Positions 51,278-58,630 of a stretch of 64,000 nucleotides of DNA are shown one piece after another (within the stretch, counting starts at the first letter, position 1; the number at the start of each line of letters is the position of its first letter). Origin of the DNA: J029 sp964482495 (lineage in GTDB: Bacteria; Planctomycetota; UBA1135); the NCBI GenBank assembly GCA_964482495.1, contig CAYZXS010000009.1:34195-98194 (forward strand), written 5' to 3'. Made by a program: the position numbers and the translations under genes. The notes below the pieces were generated by a model. It worked only from the letters and a program-made list of their open reading frames with translations. It was not told the origin of the DNA and made no database searches.

Positions 51278-52089
51278 CGGCGCGCCGGGACGTCGTCGCT
51301 CTTCTTCCGCGGGGCGCGCTTGATGCCGCAGCCCTTCGGTGGCGAGCTGGTGACCGCGATCTCCTCGCCGGCCAGGGCTGCGTCCAGCGCCTGCCGCAGG
51401 TAGGGGCGGCGCTTCTCGGGGGCCAGCTTCTGGTGGGCGTCGTCGTCGACGGCGCCGGTGTAGAGCACCTCGCCGCGCTTGTCGACCAGGTAGATGTGCG
51501 GCGTGGTCTTGGCGCCGAAGCGGTCGGCGAGGCGGTTGCCCGGGTCGAGCAGGATCGGGAAGCCGATGCCGGTGCGCTCGCGGTAGGCGCGGATCTTGTC
51601 CGGCGCCGCGACCTCCTTGACGTTGCTGTCGACGCCGATCAGGCGCACGCCGCGCTCGCGGTATTCCTCGGCGATGGCGTCGATCTCCGGATCCCAGGCG
51701 TTCTGCCACGGGCAGGCGTAGGACCAGAAGCACAGGACCAGGAGCTCGGGGCGGGCGGCGGCGGCCTCCGCCTTGGCGTCGGCGGCGCCGGCTCCCTCGT
51801 CCGCATCCCCCGCGGCATCGGCGGCCTCGGCCGCGGCGTCGATGTCTCCCTTCCCCTTCTTCGTGATGAGGAGCTCGGCGAAGGAGAAGGGCTGCTCGCC
51901 CTTCGCCAAGACCTCGGGCAGCGACCAGTTGGCGATCCAGCGGACGTCGTCGCCGGCGGCGACCTCCTTGACCGGCATCCGGCTCCGGGGGTCCTGGGGC
52001 ACCGCCTTGCCCGGGAGCTTCTGCTGGGCGACGGCGGGCGCCGCGAGGGCCGCGGCGGAGAAGAGGATCAGGGAAGCGAGTCGTTGCAT
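51274..52089 (-). CDS. Exported TlpA/AhpC-TSA-like thioredoxin-fold protein
   Basis: 271 residues with a signal peptide (QRLASLILFSAAALAAPAVA). The redoxin fold has ELLVLCFWSYACPWQNAWDPEIDAIAEEY, then LIGVDSNVKEV, GIGFPILLDPGNRLADRFGAKTTPHIYLVDKRGEVLYTG. Only one Cys is in the active-site region (ACPWQ), so it acts like a one-Cys peroxiredoxin or an incomplete TlpA. An Ala/Asp-rich low-complexity insert (about residues 80-112) interrupts the fold. It is followed by the overlapping INSIG-like gene. Confidence 0.83.
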   Translation of the reverse strand: MQRLASLILFSAAALAAPAVAQQKLPGKAVPQDPRSRMPVKEVAAGDDVRWIANWSLPEVLAKGEQPFSFAELLITKKGKGDIDAAAEAADAAGDADEGAGAADAKAEAAAARPELLVLCFWSYACPWQNAWDPEIDAIAEEYRERGVRLIGVDSNVKEVAAPDKIRAYRERTGIGFPILLDPGNRLADRFGAKTTPHIYLVDKRGEVLYTGAVDDDAHQKLAPEKRRPYLRQALDAALAGEEIAVTSSPPKGCGIKRAPRKKSDDVPARR

Positions 52090-52213
52090 CGGCCGGTCCG
52101 GAGGAAAGGGGGTCAGGGAGCGGAGACCATTCTCCTACGCCCGAGGCGGCTGGATGCGGGCAATCCGCCGCCTTCTCGGCTCCGGGACGGCCTGAGGCGA
52201 GGTCTCATCCCGG

Positions 52214-52219
52214 TAGGAT
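52214..52219 (+). promoter_or_regulatory. Putative -10 box (TAGGAT) next to the start codon
   Basis: TAGGAT ends 8 nt before ATG 52228, predicting a leaderless GMC oxidoreductase mRNA. Confidence 0.45.
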
Positions 52220-52227
52220 GCCGTGAC

Positions 52228-53787
52228 ATGACGGCGGCGCATTGGGATTGGATCGTGGTCGGCTCCGGCTTCGGGGGCAGCGTCAGCGCCCTGCGGCTGG
52301 CGGAGAAGGGCTACCGCGTCCTGGTGCTCGAGCAGGGTCGGCGGCTGCGGGCGCCGGACTTCCCGCGCAGCAATTGGAACCTGCGGCGCTGGCTGTGGGC
52401 TCCGAGGCTGGGCTTCCGCGGGCCGTTCCGGGTGACCCTGCTGCGGCACCTGACCGCCTTCTCCGGCGTCGGCGTCGGCGGCGGCTCGCTGATCTACGCC
52501 AACACCCTGCCGCGGCCGGCGCCGGACTTCTTCCGGGCGCCGGGCTGGAGCGATCTGGCGGACTGGAAGCGGGAGCTGGAGCCGCACTACGCGACCGCGC
52601 AGCGCATGCTCGGCGCGACCGAGGTGCCGGAGCTGTCGCCGGCCGACCAGGCCCTGGAGCGGACCGCGAGCGCGGTCGGGCGCGGCGCCGAGTTCGCGCC
52701 CACCCGGGTCGGCGTCTACTTCGGCGAGCCTGGCCTCGAAGCGCCCGACCCCTACTTCGACGGCGCCGGGCCGCCGCGGACCGGCTGCACCTCCTGCGGC
52801 GGCTGCATGATCGGCTGCCGAGTCGGGGCCAAGAACACCCTGGACCAGAACTACCTCCACTTGGCCGAGGGCTTGGGCGCGGTGATCCAGCCCGACACCC
52901 GGGTGCGGGCGCTGCGGCCGCGGCCGGGCGGCGGCTACGCGGTCGAGGCCGGCCGGCGCCGCTGGACCGCCGACCGGGTCGTGCTCGCTGGCGGCGTGCT
53001 CGGCACGGTGCCGCTCCTGCTCGAGATGCGCCGAGACCCCGAGGGGCTCCCGGGGCTGTCGCCGCGGCTCGGCGACTACGTGCGCACCAACTCCGAGAGC
53101 CTGATCGGCGTCAGCACCCGGCGCAAGGACCTGGACCTGTCCCGCGGGGTGGCGATCGGCTCGATCGTGCACACCGACGGACACTCCTCGCTGGAGCCGG
53201 TGCGCTACCCCTCGGGATCGGGCGCCTTCCGGCTGCTGATGGCGCCGCACGCGCCGGGGCGGACGGCGGCGCGGCGGCTGGCCGGCGTCGCGGGGCAGCT
53301 GCTGCGGCACCCGCTGCGCTGGATGCGGGCGTACTGGCAGCTGGACTGGGCCAAGCGGACCTCGATCCTGCTCTACATGCGGAGCCTGGAGGGCAGCCTG
53401 CGGCTGGAGCGAGGTCGCTTCGGCGGGCTGCGGAGCGCCCTGGCCGAGGGGCCGGCGCCGACCGCCTCGATCCCGGAGGCGACCGAGCTGGCGCGGGAGT
53501 ACGCCGAGCAGGTCGACGGCGTCGTCGCCAGCCTGCTCACCGAGACCGTCTTCGGCATCCCGTCGACGGCCCACATCCTGGGTGGCGCCTGCATGGGGGC
53601 GGACGCCGGACGAGGCGTGATCGGCGCCGACCACCAGGTCCACGGGTACCCCGGCCTCTACGTCATCGACGGCGCCGCGGTCTCCGCCAACCCCGGCGTC
53701 AACCCGTCCCTGACGATCACCGCCCTCGCCGAGCGGGCCATGAGCGCGATCTCTCTACGGCAAAGAACGGGGTCAGACATCGATTGA
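52228..53787 (+). CDS. GMC oxidoreductase (cholesterol-oxidase-like) with a four-cysteine motif
   Basis: 519 residues. FAD-binding VVGSGFGGSVSALRLAEKGYRVLVLEQG opens the protein. GVGVGGGSLIYANTLP and, at the C-terminus, STAHILGGACMGADAGRGV with GLYVIDGAAVSANPGVNPSLTITALAE match the cholesterol-oxidase branch. Around residue 188, CTSCGGCMIGCRVGAKNTLDQNYL has CxxCxxCxxxC spacing, suggestive of an Fe-S or metal site seen in some of this branch. The last residues (GSDID, stop) are encoded by the left arm of the palindromic element, so the native terminus may differ. Confidence 0.87.
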   Translation: MTAAHWDWIVVGSGFGGSVSALRLAEKGYRVLVLEQGRRLRAPDFPRSNWNLRRWLWAPRLGFRGPFRVTLLRHLTAFSGVGVGGGSLIYANTLPRPAPDFFRAPGWSDLADWKRELEPHYATAQRMLGATEVPELSPADQALERTASAVGRGAEFAPTRVGVYFGEPGLEAPDPYFDGAGPPRTGCTSCGGCMIGCRVGAKNTLDQNYLHLAEGLGAVIQPDTRVRALRPRPGGGYAVEAGRRRWTADRVVLAGGVLGTVPLLLEMRRDPEGLPGLSPRLGDYVRTNSESLIGVSTRRKDLDLSRGVAIGSIVHTDGHSSLEPVRYPSGSGAFRLLMAPHAPGRTAARRLAGVAGQLLRHPLRWMRAYWQLDWAKRTSILLYMRSLEGSLRLERGRFGGLRSALAEGPAPTASIPEATELAREYAEQVDGVVASLLTETVFGIPSTAHILGGACMGADAGRGVIGADHQVHGYPGLYVIDGAAVSANPGVNPSLTITALAERAMSAISLRQRTGSDID

Positions 53788-53917
53788 TATTCGACGTCCG
53801 ACCTCGATTTTCTGCGACCGGCCGGCTCCGCGCGAAGCGCCCCGCCGCCCGCGGCCCGCGCGGCCGGGCCGCATAAAGTCGATGTCGGACGTCGAATATC
53901 AATCGATGTCTGACCCC
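53769..53917. repeat. ~150-bp palindromic element with perfect 34-bp terminal inverted repeats (REP/BIME-like)
   Basis: Positions 53769-53802 are perfectly complementary to 53884-53917, beginning GGGGTCAGACATCGATTGAT. Imperfect complementarity continues inward for about 20 more bases, and the core is GC-rich. It resembles REP/BIME-type hairpins mobilised by RAYT transposases, but no transposase is here. Each arm reads GSDID-stop in one frame and provides the stop codon of the gene entering from its side. On the plus strand the right arm is followed by five T, so the hairpin could also terminate transcription. Confidence 0.9.
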
Positions 53918-54588
53918 TTTTTCTTGGGCGGCGCCACTCGCGGCTTCTCGCGCAGCGGGTGGAGGTGGGCGATCGCCTTGAGCATCTTGCCGGGCTCGAA
54001 GGCCTCGTAGGTCGGGGACTCGTCGTTGTGGCACTGGGAGCACAGGGCCAGGTCGGGCATGATCAGCTCGCCCTCGGGCAGCTCGGGCAGGCGGTCGGCC
54101 GGGACCTTCATCGCCTTGGCGGCCTTGCGGGCGTCGACGTGGCCACCGCCGGGTCCGTGGCAGGATTCGCACCCGACCCCGTCCTCGAGGCGGTACTTCT
54201 TCCCGAACCGCTTCTTGTCCCCGAGGGAGGCTGCGCCGGTCACGTGGCACCGCAGGCACTCGGGCGCCTTGGTGGCATCCTTCAAGCCGAGCTCGGCGGC
54301 GATCTTCTGGGACGCCTCGCTCTTCAGGGTCTCGAAGGCCTTGGCGTGGCCGCTCTCCTCCCAGCAACGGTAGGAGTCCCCGACCTTGGCCTTGTTGTGG
54401 CACATCTTGCAGCCACCGCTGCCCAGGTAGACCGCCTTGGAGCCGAGGATGGCCTGGAATGCGGGGGAATCCGTCTTCTTCCATGCCGCCTCCGCCGGCT
54501 GAGGGTCCTGGCTGTGGAGGAGGGCCGCCGGCGCCAGGAGCAGCGCGGCCAGGCCGGTGAGGAGAAGAAGAGAACGGGACGGTCCCAT
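53899..54588 (-). CDS. Exported tetrahaem cytochrome c (c554-like)
   Basis: 229 residues from ATG 54588, with a signal peptide (GPSRSLLLLTGLAALLLAPAALLHS). Four haem sites: CKMCH, CLRCH, CESCH and CSQCH. AVYLGSGGCKMCHNK and DGVGCESCHGPGGGHV are typical of the cytochrome c554 family. It is a periplasmic electron carrier. Its C-terminal residues (KKKGSDID) and TGA stop come from the right arm of the palindromic element, suggesting that insertion replaced the original end. Confidence 0.87.
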   Translation of the reverse strand: MGPSRSLLLLTGLAALLLAPAALLHSQDPQPAEAAWKKTDSPAFQAILGSKAVYLGSGGCKMCHNKAKVGDSYRCWEESGHAKAFETLKSEASQKIAAELGLKDATKAPECLRCHVTGAASLGDKKRFGKKYRLEDGVGCESCHGPGGGHVDARKAAKAMKVPADRLPELPEGELIMPDLALCSQCHNDESPTYEAFEPGKMLKAIAHLHPLREKPRVAPPKKKGSDID

Positions 54589-54589
54589 G

Positions 54590-54603
54590 GGAGTTCGAAC
54601 TCC
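54590..54603. promoter_or_regulatory. Perfect 14-bp palindrome GGAGTTCGAACTCC immediately upstream of the cytochrome start
   Basis: It lies one base from the ATG of the tetrahaem cytochrome. The symmetric TTCGAA-centred site could be an operator or a small hairpin masking the start codon. No regulator can be assigned. Confidence 0.3.
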
Positions 54604-54736
54604 GAGCGGAAGAAGCGGGATCGCGGCAGTGGAGAGACGCCTGGACGGCGTCGCCGCCGGTGGCAGGAATGACCTAAGCCGCTCCTCCCCAGGGACAAAG
54701 ACCGAATTCGGCGGGATCACGCCGACGGCGCGAAGC

Positions 54737-55201
54737 TCAAGTCCGCCGAGGGTCCAGCGACCTGGGCCGCCCGCCCTCCGGGTCCATGGCCGAGATCGGC
54801 GCCGCCGTCCGCGCCAGGAAGAAGCGCGCCACCTCCGCCTCGAAGCGCTCCCCGTCCTCCCGCATCATCTGGAAGCTGCCTTCCATGGTCCCCCACTCGG
54901 TCGGGAGCGGGCAGCCGGAGACATAATCGAAGCTCTCCCCGGGAGCCAGCTCGGGCTCGAAGCCGACCACGCCCGGGCCGCGGACCTCCTCGAGGCCGTT
55001 GTCGGCGTCGCGGATGATCCAGTGCCGGGACCGGAGCTTGGCCCAGCGGTCCCCCACGTTGGTGATCACGACCCGATAGGCGAAGCAAAACCGCTGGGCG
55101 GCCGGGTCGGACTGGTCCGGGAGGTACTGGGCGCCGACCTGGACCCGAATTCCTTCGGTGGTCGCGTCGGAATGTCCGGTTTGGGCAGCGGCAGCGCTCA
55201 T
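54737..55201 (-). CDS. apaG: ApaG (DUF525) domain protein
   Basis: 154 residues. Matches ApaG: GIRVQVGAQYLPDQSDPAAQRFCFAYRVVITNVGDRWAKLRSRHWIIRDADNGLEEVRGPGVVGFEPELAPGESFDYVSGC in short blocks, then WGTMEGSFQMM. The fold is a fibronectin-III-like sandwich, with a possible link to divalent cation or diadenosine tetraphosphate metabolism. SD-like AGAAGAGGG sits just before the ATG. It is divergent from the next gene (82 bp). Confidence 0.93.
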   Translation of the reverse strand: MSAAAAQTGHSDATTEGIRVQVGAQYLPDQSDPAAQRFCFAYRVVITNVGDRWAKLRSRHWIIRDADNGLEEVRGPGVVGFEPELAPGESFDYVSGCPLPTEWGTMEGSFQMMREDGERFEAEVARFFLARTAAPISAMDPEGGRPRSLDPRRT

Positions 55202-55260
55202 CGCCCTCTTCTAGAACCGGAACCGCGCCATTTCCAATCGAGACGCCCCCCGCCGCTTGC

Positions 55261-55266
55261 TAGCAT
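55261..55266 (+). promoter_or_regulatory. Putative -10 box (TAGCAT)
   Basis: GC-TAGCAT ends 16 nt before ATG 55283. It overlaps an alternative ATG at 55265, which it argues against as the start. Confidence 0.4.
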
Positions 55267-55282
55267 GCCGGACGAGAGCGGC

Positions 55283-56086
55283 ATGAGCAAGATTCGGGAG
55301 AACGCGGAGAGGACGGCGGCGGGGGCGGCTCCGGCCGCCTCAGCGGCTCCCCGCGCCCAGCGGGGCGGCGTCGGCCTGCGCTTCCTGGTGGTGCTCGCCT
55401 GCGGCGCCGGCGGCTTCCTGGCCGGCAGCGGCGCCCTCGACCGCCACGACGAGCACGAGCAGATCATCGCCGAGCTCCAGCAGCAGAACGACGACCTGAA
55501 GCTGCGGCTCGAGCTGCTCCGCGAACGCGAGCGCGTGGCCGTCATCGACCAGGTCGACCAGGGTCCCAGCGAGCAGCGGCCGGGCGAGCTCCGGACCCGC
55601 TTCCGCTTCCGCGAGACCGACGCCGCCGGCGCCACTGTCGGCCCGCCGCAGCGCTTCGAGATCGAGGGCGACGTCGCCTACTTCGACGCCCAGGTGATCA
55701 AATTCGACGACCAGTTCATCGAGCAGCGCGACCTCGAACGCGGCTCGACCCTGCTGCTGTTCCGGCGCATCTTCGGCGAGCACCAGAAGCCGGTCGACGG
55801 CTTCACGATCGACGCGGTCGGCGGCCGGCCGCAGATCTACTCCCCCGAGCAGGGCCAGCCGGCCTTCCACGAGCAGCTGTGGCGCGACTTCTGGGACTAC
55901 GCCAACGACCCGGCGGTGGCCCAGCGCTCCGGGGTGCGCGCCATGCACGGCGAGGCGCCGTTCATCAAGCTGATGCCCGGCCGCCGTTACCAGATCGAGC
56001 TGCGCTCCTCCGAAGGCCTGACGATCCGGCCGCTGCCCCCCGCCTCCCCGGACCGCCCGGACAGCCCGAACGACGGCTCGGAGTGA
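55283..56086 (+). CDS. Membrane-anchored coiled-coil hypothetical protein
   Basis: 267 residues from ATG 55283. A short Ala-rich N-terminus precedes one membrane helix (VGLRFLVVLACGAGGFLAGS). A coiled coil (IIAELQQQNDDLKLRLELLRERE) and a soluble extracytoplasmic domain follow, with TRFRFRETDAAG, FEIEGDVAYFDAQVIKFDDQFIE and LWRDFWDYANDPAVA. No family recognised. Its stop overlaps the GTG of nagB, so the two are coupled. Confidence 0.7.
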   Translation: MSKIRENAERTAAGAAPAASAAPRAQRGGVGLRFLVVLACGAGGFLAGSGALDRHDEHEQIIAELQQQNDDLKLRLELLRERERVAVIDQVDQGPSEQRPGELRTRFRFRETDAAGATVGPPQRFEIEGDVAYFDAQVIKFDDQFIEQRDLERGSTLLLFRRIFGEHQKPVDGFTIDAVGGRPQIYSPEQGQPAFHEQLWRDFWDYANDPAVAQRSGVRAMHGEAPFIKLMPGRRYQIELRSSEGLTIRPLPPASPDRPDSPNDGSE

Positions 56087-56853
56087 CCCGGATCCGGACC
56101 TACGACGACCCGGCCGCCGCCGGAGCGGCGGTCGCCGCCGAGATCGCGGCCCTGATCCGCCAGCGCGCCGCCGATGGCCAGCCGGCGGTGCTCGGCCTCG
56201 CCACCGGCGCGACGCCGGTGCCGGTCTACCAGGAGCTGCGGCGGCTGCACCAGGAGCGAGGCCTGAGCTTCTCCGGCGTCCGCAGCTTCAACCTCGACGA
56301 GTACTGGCCGATCGAGGCCGGGCACCACCAGAGCTTCCGCCGCTTCATGCGCGAGCAGCTGGTCGACGCCGTCGACCTGCCGGAGCCGGCCTTCCACATC
56401 CCCGACGGCCTGACCCCGAGCGCCGAGGTCGCCCACGCTTGCGCCGCCTACGAGGCCGCCATCGCCGACGCCGGCGGCCTGGACCTGCAGCTGCTGGGGA
56501 TCGGGGTCAACGGCCACATCGGCTTCAACGAGCCCGGCGCCCTGGCCGGGAGCCGCACCCGCCTGGTGGAGCTGGCCGAGAGCACCCGCAGCCGCGCCGC
56601 CAACGCCTTCGGCGCCGAGGAGGTGCCGCGCCGGGGCATCACCATGGGCATCGGCACGATCCTGGAGGCGCGGCGCCTGGTGGTGCTGGCCTTCGGAGAC
56701 GACAAGGCCGAGATCGTGGCCCGGGCGCTGGCCGCGGACCCCACCCCGATGATCCCGGCGACCCTGCTCCGCGACCACCCGCGGGTGGAGTGGGTGCTGG
56801 ACCGCGCGGCGGCGGCGCGGCTGGACCCGGCCCCGGGTCAGGACTCCGTGTAG
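56083..56853 (+). CDS. nagB: Glucosamine-6-phosphate deaminase
   Basis: 256 residues from GTG 56083, overlapping the upstream stop (GTGA). Motifs: GLATGATPVPVYQEL, FNLDEYWPI, LLGIGVNGHIGFNEPG with the catalytic Asp/His region, RGITMGIGTILEARRLVVLAFGDDKAEIV. It converts glucosamine-6-phosphate to fructose-6-phosphate and ammonia, feeding amino-sugar catabolism. No nagA or transporter is adjacent. Its 3' end overlaps the convergent lipoprotein gene by 16 nt. Confidence 0.94.
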   Translation: MTRIRTYDDPAAAGAAVAAEIAALIRQRAADGQPAVLGLATGATPVPVYQELRRLHQERGLSFSGVRSFNLDEYWPIEAGHHQSFRRFMREQLVDAVDLPEPAFHIPDGLTPSAEVAHACAAYEAAIADAGGLDLQLLGIGVNGHIGFNEPGALAGSRTRLVELAESTRSRAANAFGAEEVPRRGITMGIGTILEARRLVVLAFGDDKAEIVARALAADPTPMIPATLLRDHPRVEWVLDRAAAARLDPAPGQDSV

Positions 56854-57992
56854 CCCAGAGCGCAGAGCTCGTCGTAGAGCTCGAGCTTCATCTCCGGGTC
56901 CGGGGTGGCCACCGCCGTCCAGTCCTCGGTCAGGACCAGCCAGACGCGCTCCCCGCTGTCGAGCAGCCGCGGTACCTCGATCCGGCTATGCCCGCCCCGG
57001 CGCGACAGCTTGACCCGCCGGCGGAAGTCCCCGCCCGCCTCCGGCGACGACCAGGCCGCTCGGTCGATGCGCTCGATCATCGACAGCACGTGGCGCAGCT
57101 CCGCCGCCTCGCGGAACGGCGCCTCGCCGCGGTCGGCGACCTCCGCCTCGAGCACCATGGTCTTCAGGAAGGGGACCGCGTGCGCGGCGAAGACCGCCTC
57201 GCTGGCGAAGACCCGCGCCGCCAGCGGCTCGCCGTTGACGGCGTAGGCGAAGCCGACCACTTCCTCGGCCGCGGCCGCCGCCTCCAGCTCCAGCGACAGC
57301 CGGCGCTCCATCTCCAGCCGGCGCAGCTGCGCCCGCAGGTCCTCGACCGTGGCGACGAAGCTGCCGGTCTCCGGGGCCACCCCGGCCTTCTGGTTGACGT
57401 GGTCCACCTGGCGCCAGACCTGCTCCTGGTCGGCGTCGTACTGGGCGCTGGCCCGGACCCGCTTGGTGGCCAAGTATCCCAGGCACTCGAAGCTCCCCCC
57501 GGTCTCCCGGCCGGCGCGCAGCTCCTGCCAGCGGTCGCGTTCGACGCAGTAGGCCGGGGTCTGGAAGACCTCGTCCGGGCCGATCACGAGGTCCTTCCCG
57601 ATCTGGCGGTCCTGCTTGCCCCCCTTGACCAAGGTGCCGGCACAGACCAGCAGCGGGTCCTTGCCGCGGTTCCGGATCTCGATGGTGCTGACCGTGCCGC
57701 CGCCGTACTCCCGGATCTCCGCTTCGCCGAGCTGCTGGGCGTCGACCAGGGAGGGATAGCGCCCGAGCGCCACCGGCTCCCAGGCGACCACCGGCCACAG
57801 GGTCAGGTTGTCGATCACGATCGGCGCCGCGAAGCGCAGCTCCGGGAGCTGGCCGAGCTCGCCGCCGGCGTGGGGCCGGCCGAGGTCGAGCCGGGCGTGG
57901 AAGACCCGGTCGTCGGAGGACGGGCGGCAGGAGAGGCCGGCGGCGGCGGTGGCGAGCAGCAGCAAGCCGGTCAGGCGAAGCGTGGGGTGCAT
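56838..57992 (-). CDS. ARPP-1-domain lipoprotein (DUF6569-like)
   Basis: 384 residues with a lipobox (LATAAAGLSC). The conserved block LLVCAGTLVKGGKQDRQIGKDLVI, followed by CVERDRWQ, matches the ARPP-1 domain (ADP-ribosylglycohydrolase/rhodanese-phosphatase-associated). An N-terminal IVIDNLTLWPVV and a helical middle (RAQLRRLEMERRLSLELEAA) are also visible. The biochemical role of ARPP-1 is not established. Here it is probably an envelope protein. It is convergent with nagB. Confidence 0.72.
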   Translation of the reverse strand: MHPTLRLTGLLLLATAAAGLSCRPSSDDRVFHARLDLGRPHAGGELGQLPELRFAAPIVIDNLTLWPVVAWEPVALGRYPSLVDAQQLGEAEIREYGGGTVSTIEIRNRGKDPLLVCAGTLVKGGKQDRQIGKDLVIGPDEVFQTPAYCVERDRWQELRAGRETGGSFECLGYLATKRVRASAQYDADQEQVWRQVDHVNQKAGVAPETGSFVATVEDLRAQLRRLEMERRLSLELEAAAAAEEVVGFAYAVNGEPLAARVFASEAVFAAHAVPFLKTMVLEAEVADRGEAPFREAAELRHVLSMIERIDRAAWSSPEAGGDFRRRVKLSRRGGHSRIEVPRLLDSGERVWLVLTEDWTAVATPDPEMKLELYDELCALGYTES

Positions 57993-58049
57993 CAGCGGTC
58001 CTGGGTGGGAGCTCGCCCGGGGAACGGCGCCGCGCGCCAGGCCGTGGCC

Positions 58050-58067
58050 AAAAAAACCGCGGCGCGG
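58050..58067 (-). terminator. Probable rho-independent terminator after the selenoprotein gene
   Basis: On the minus strand a short palindromic CCGCGCCGCGG stem (58067-58057) starts right after the TAG stop and is followed by seven T (58056-58050). Confidence 0.55.
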
Positions 58068-58598
58068 CTACTCCTCCTCTAGCTCCACTCCCAGGCCGTC
58101 GGCGATGCGGTTGACGTAGGCGTAGTAGGCGGTGGTCTCGGCGATGGCCAGGACGTCGGCGTCCGCGAAGCCGGCCGCGCGCAGGGCCTCGACGTCCTCG
58201 CGGCGCACGGCGGCGGGCTCGCGGGTCAGCTTGGCGGCGTAGCGGAGCATGGCGAGCCGCCGGGGCTCGAGGCCGGCGGCCTCGAAGTCGCGCTCGACCG
58301 CGGCGGCGAGCTCGTCGTCCTTCAGCAGGCGCCGCAGACCGCGGCCGTGGTGGGCGCGTCAGTAGTGGCAGCCGTTGATGCCGCTGACCACCACCGCGAT
58401 CAGCTCGCGCTCGACCTTGCGCAGGCCGCGGGTGCCGGTCATGGCGGCGCGGTAGACGCCGAGGTGGGCGCGCAGGCCCTCGGCGTGCAGGGCGTGCACG
58501 CGCAGGATGTTGTCGACGCGGCCGGTCGCCGGGTCGGCGTGGGCGCGCAGCAGCGCTGCGGACTCGGGGTCGTCGCTCTGGTCGCGGATCCAGGCCAT
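58068..58598 (-). CDS. AhpD-like peroxidase-related selenoprotein (in-frame TGA read as selenocysteine)
   Basis: 176 residues if TGA 58361-58359 encodes Sec at position 80. The N-terminal part (TGRVDNILRVHALHAEGLRAHLGVYRA, VERELIAVVVSGINGCHY) is the carboxymuconolactone-decarboxylase/AhpD-like fold. The TGA falls at the second position of the redox motif (C77-H-Y-U80), followed in frame by RAHHGRGLRRLL and a conserved-looking C-terminal domain to TAG 58068. A SECIS hairpin lies at the canonical spacing. It probably reduces peroxides or disulfides. Standard gene callers would split it into 58359-58598 and 58068-58250. ATG 58598 is 6 nt from a TACCCT box. Confidence 0.87.
58331..58345 (-). promoter_or_regulatory. 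Bacterial SECIS element (GCCGC-GGUCU-GCGGC hairpin)
   Basis: The RNA reads GCCGC, loop GGUCU, GCGGC, with the GGUCU starting 19 nt after the UGA. E. coli fdhF has the same GGUCU at the same distance. GGUCU is the SelB-binding signature, and the hairpin lies inside the coding region as in other bacterial selenoprotein genes. Confidence 0.85.
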
Positions 58599-58604
58599 GG
58601 CCGC

Positions 58605-58623
58605 AGGGTAACGGTGCTAGGCT
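58605..58623. promoter_or_regulatory. Overlapping divergent promoter boxes between two start codons
   Basis: Only 32 bp separate ATG 58598 (minus) and ATG 58631 (plus). TACCCT (58610-58605, minus strand) is 6 nt from its ATG. GC-TAGGCT (58618-58623, plus strand) is 7 nt from its ATG. Both transcripts would be leaderless, and RNA polymerase could not occupy both at once, so the two genes may be reciprocally expressed. Confidence 0.5.
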
Positions 58624-58630
58624 GGGCGCC

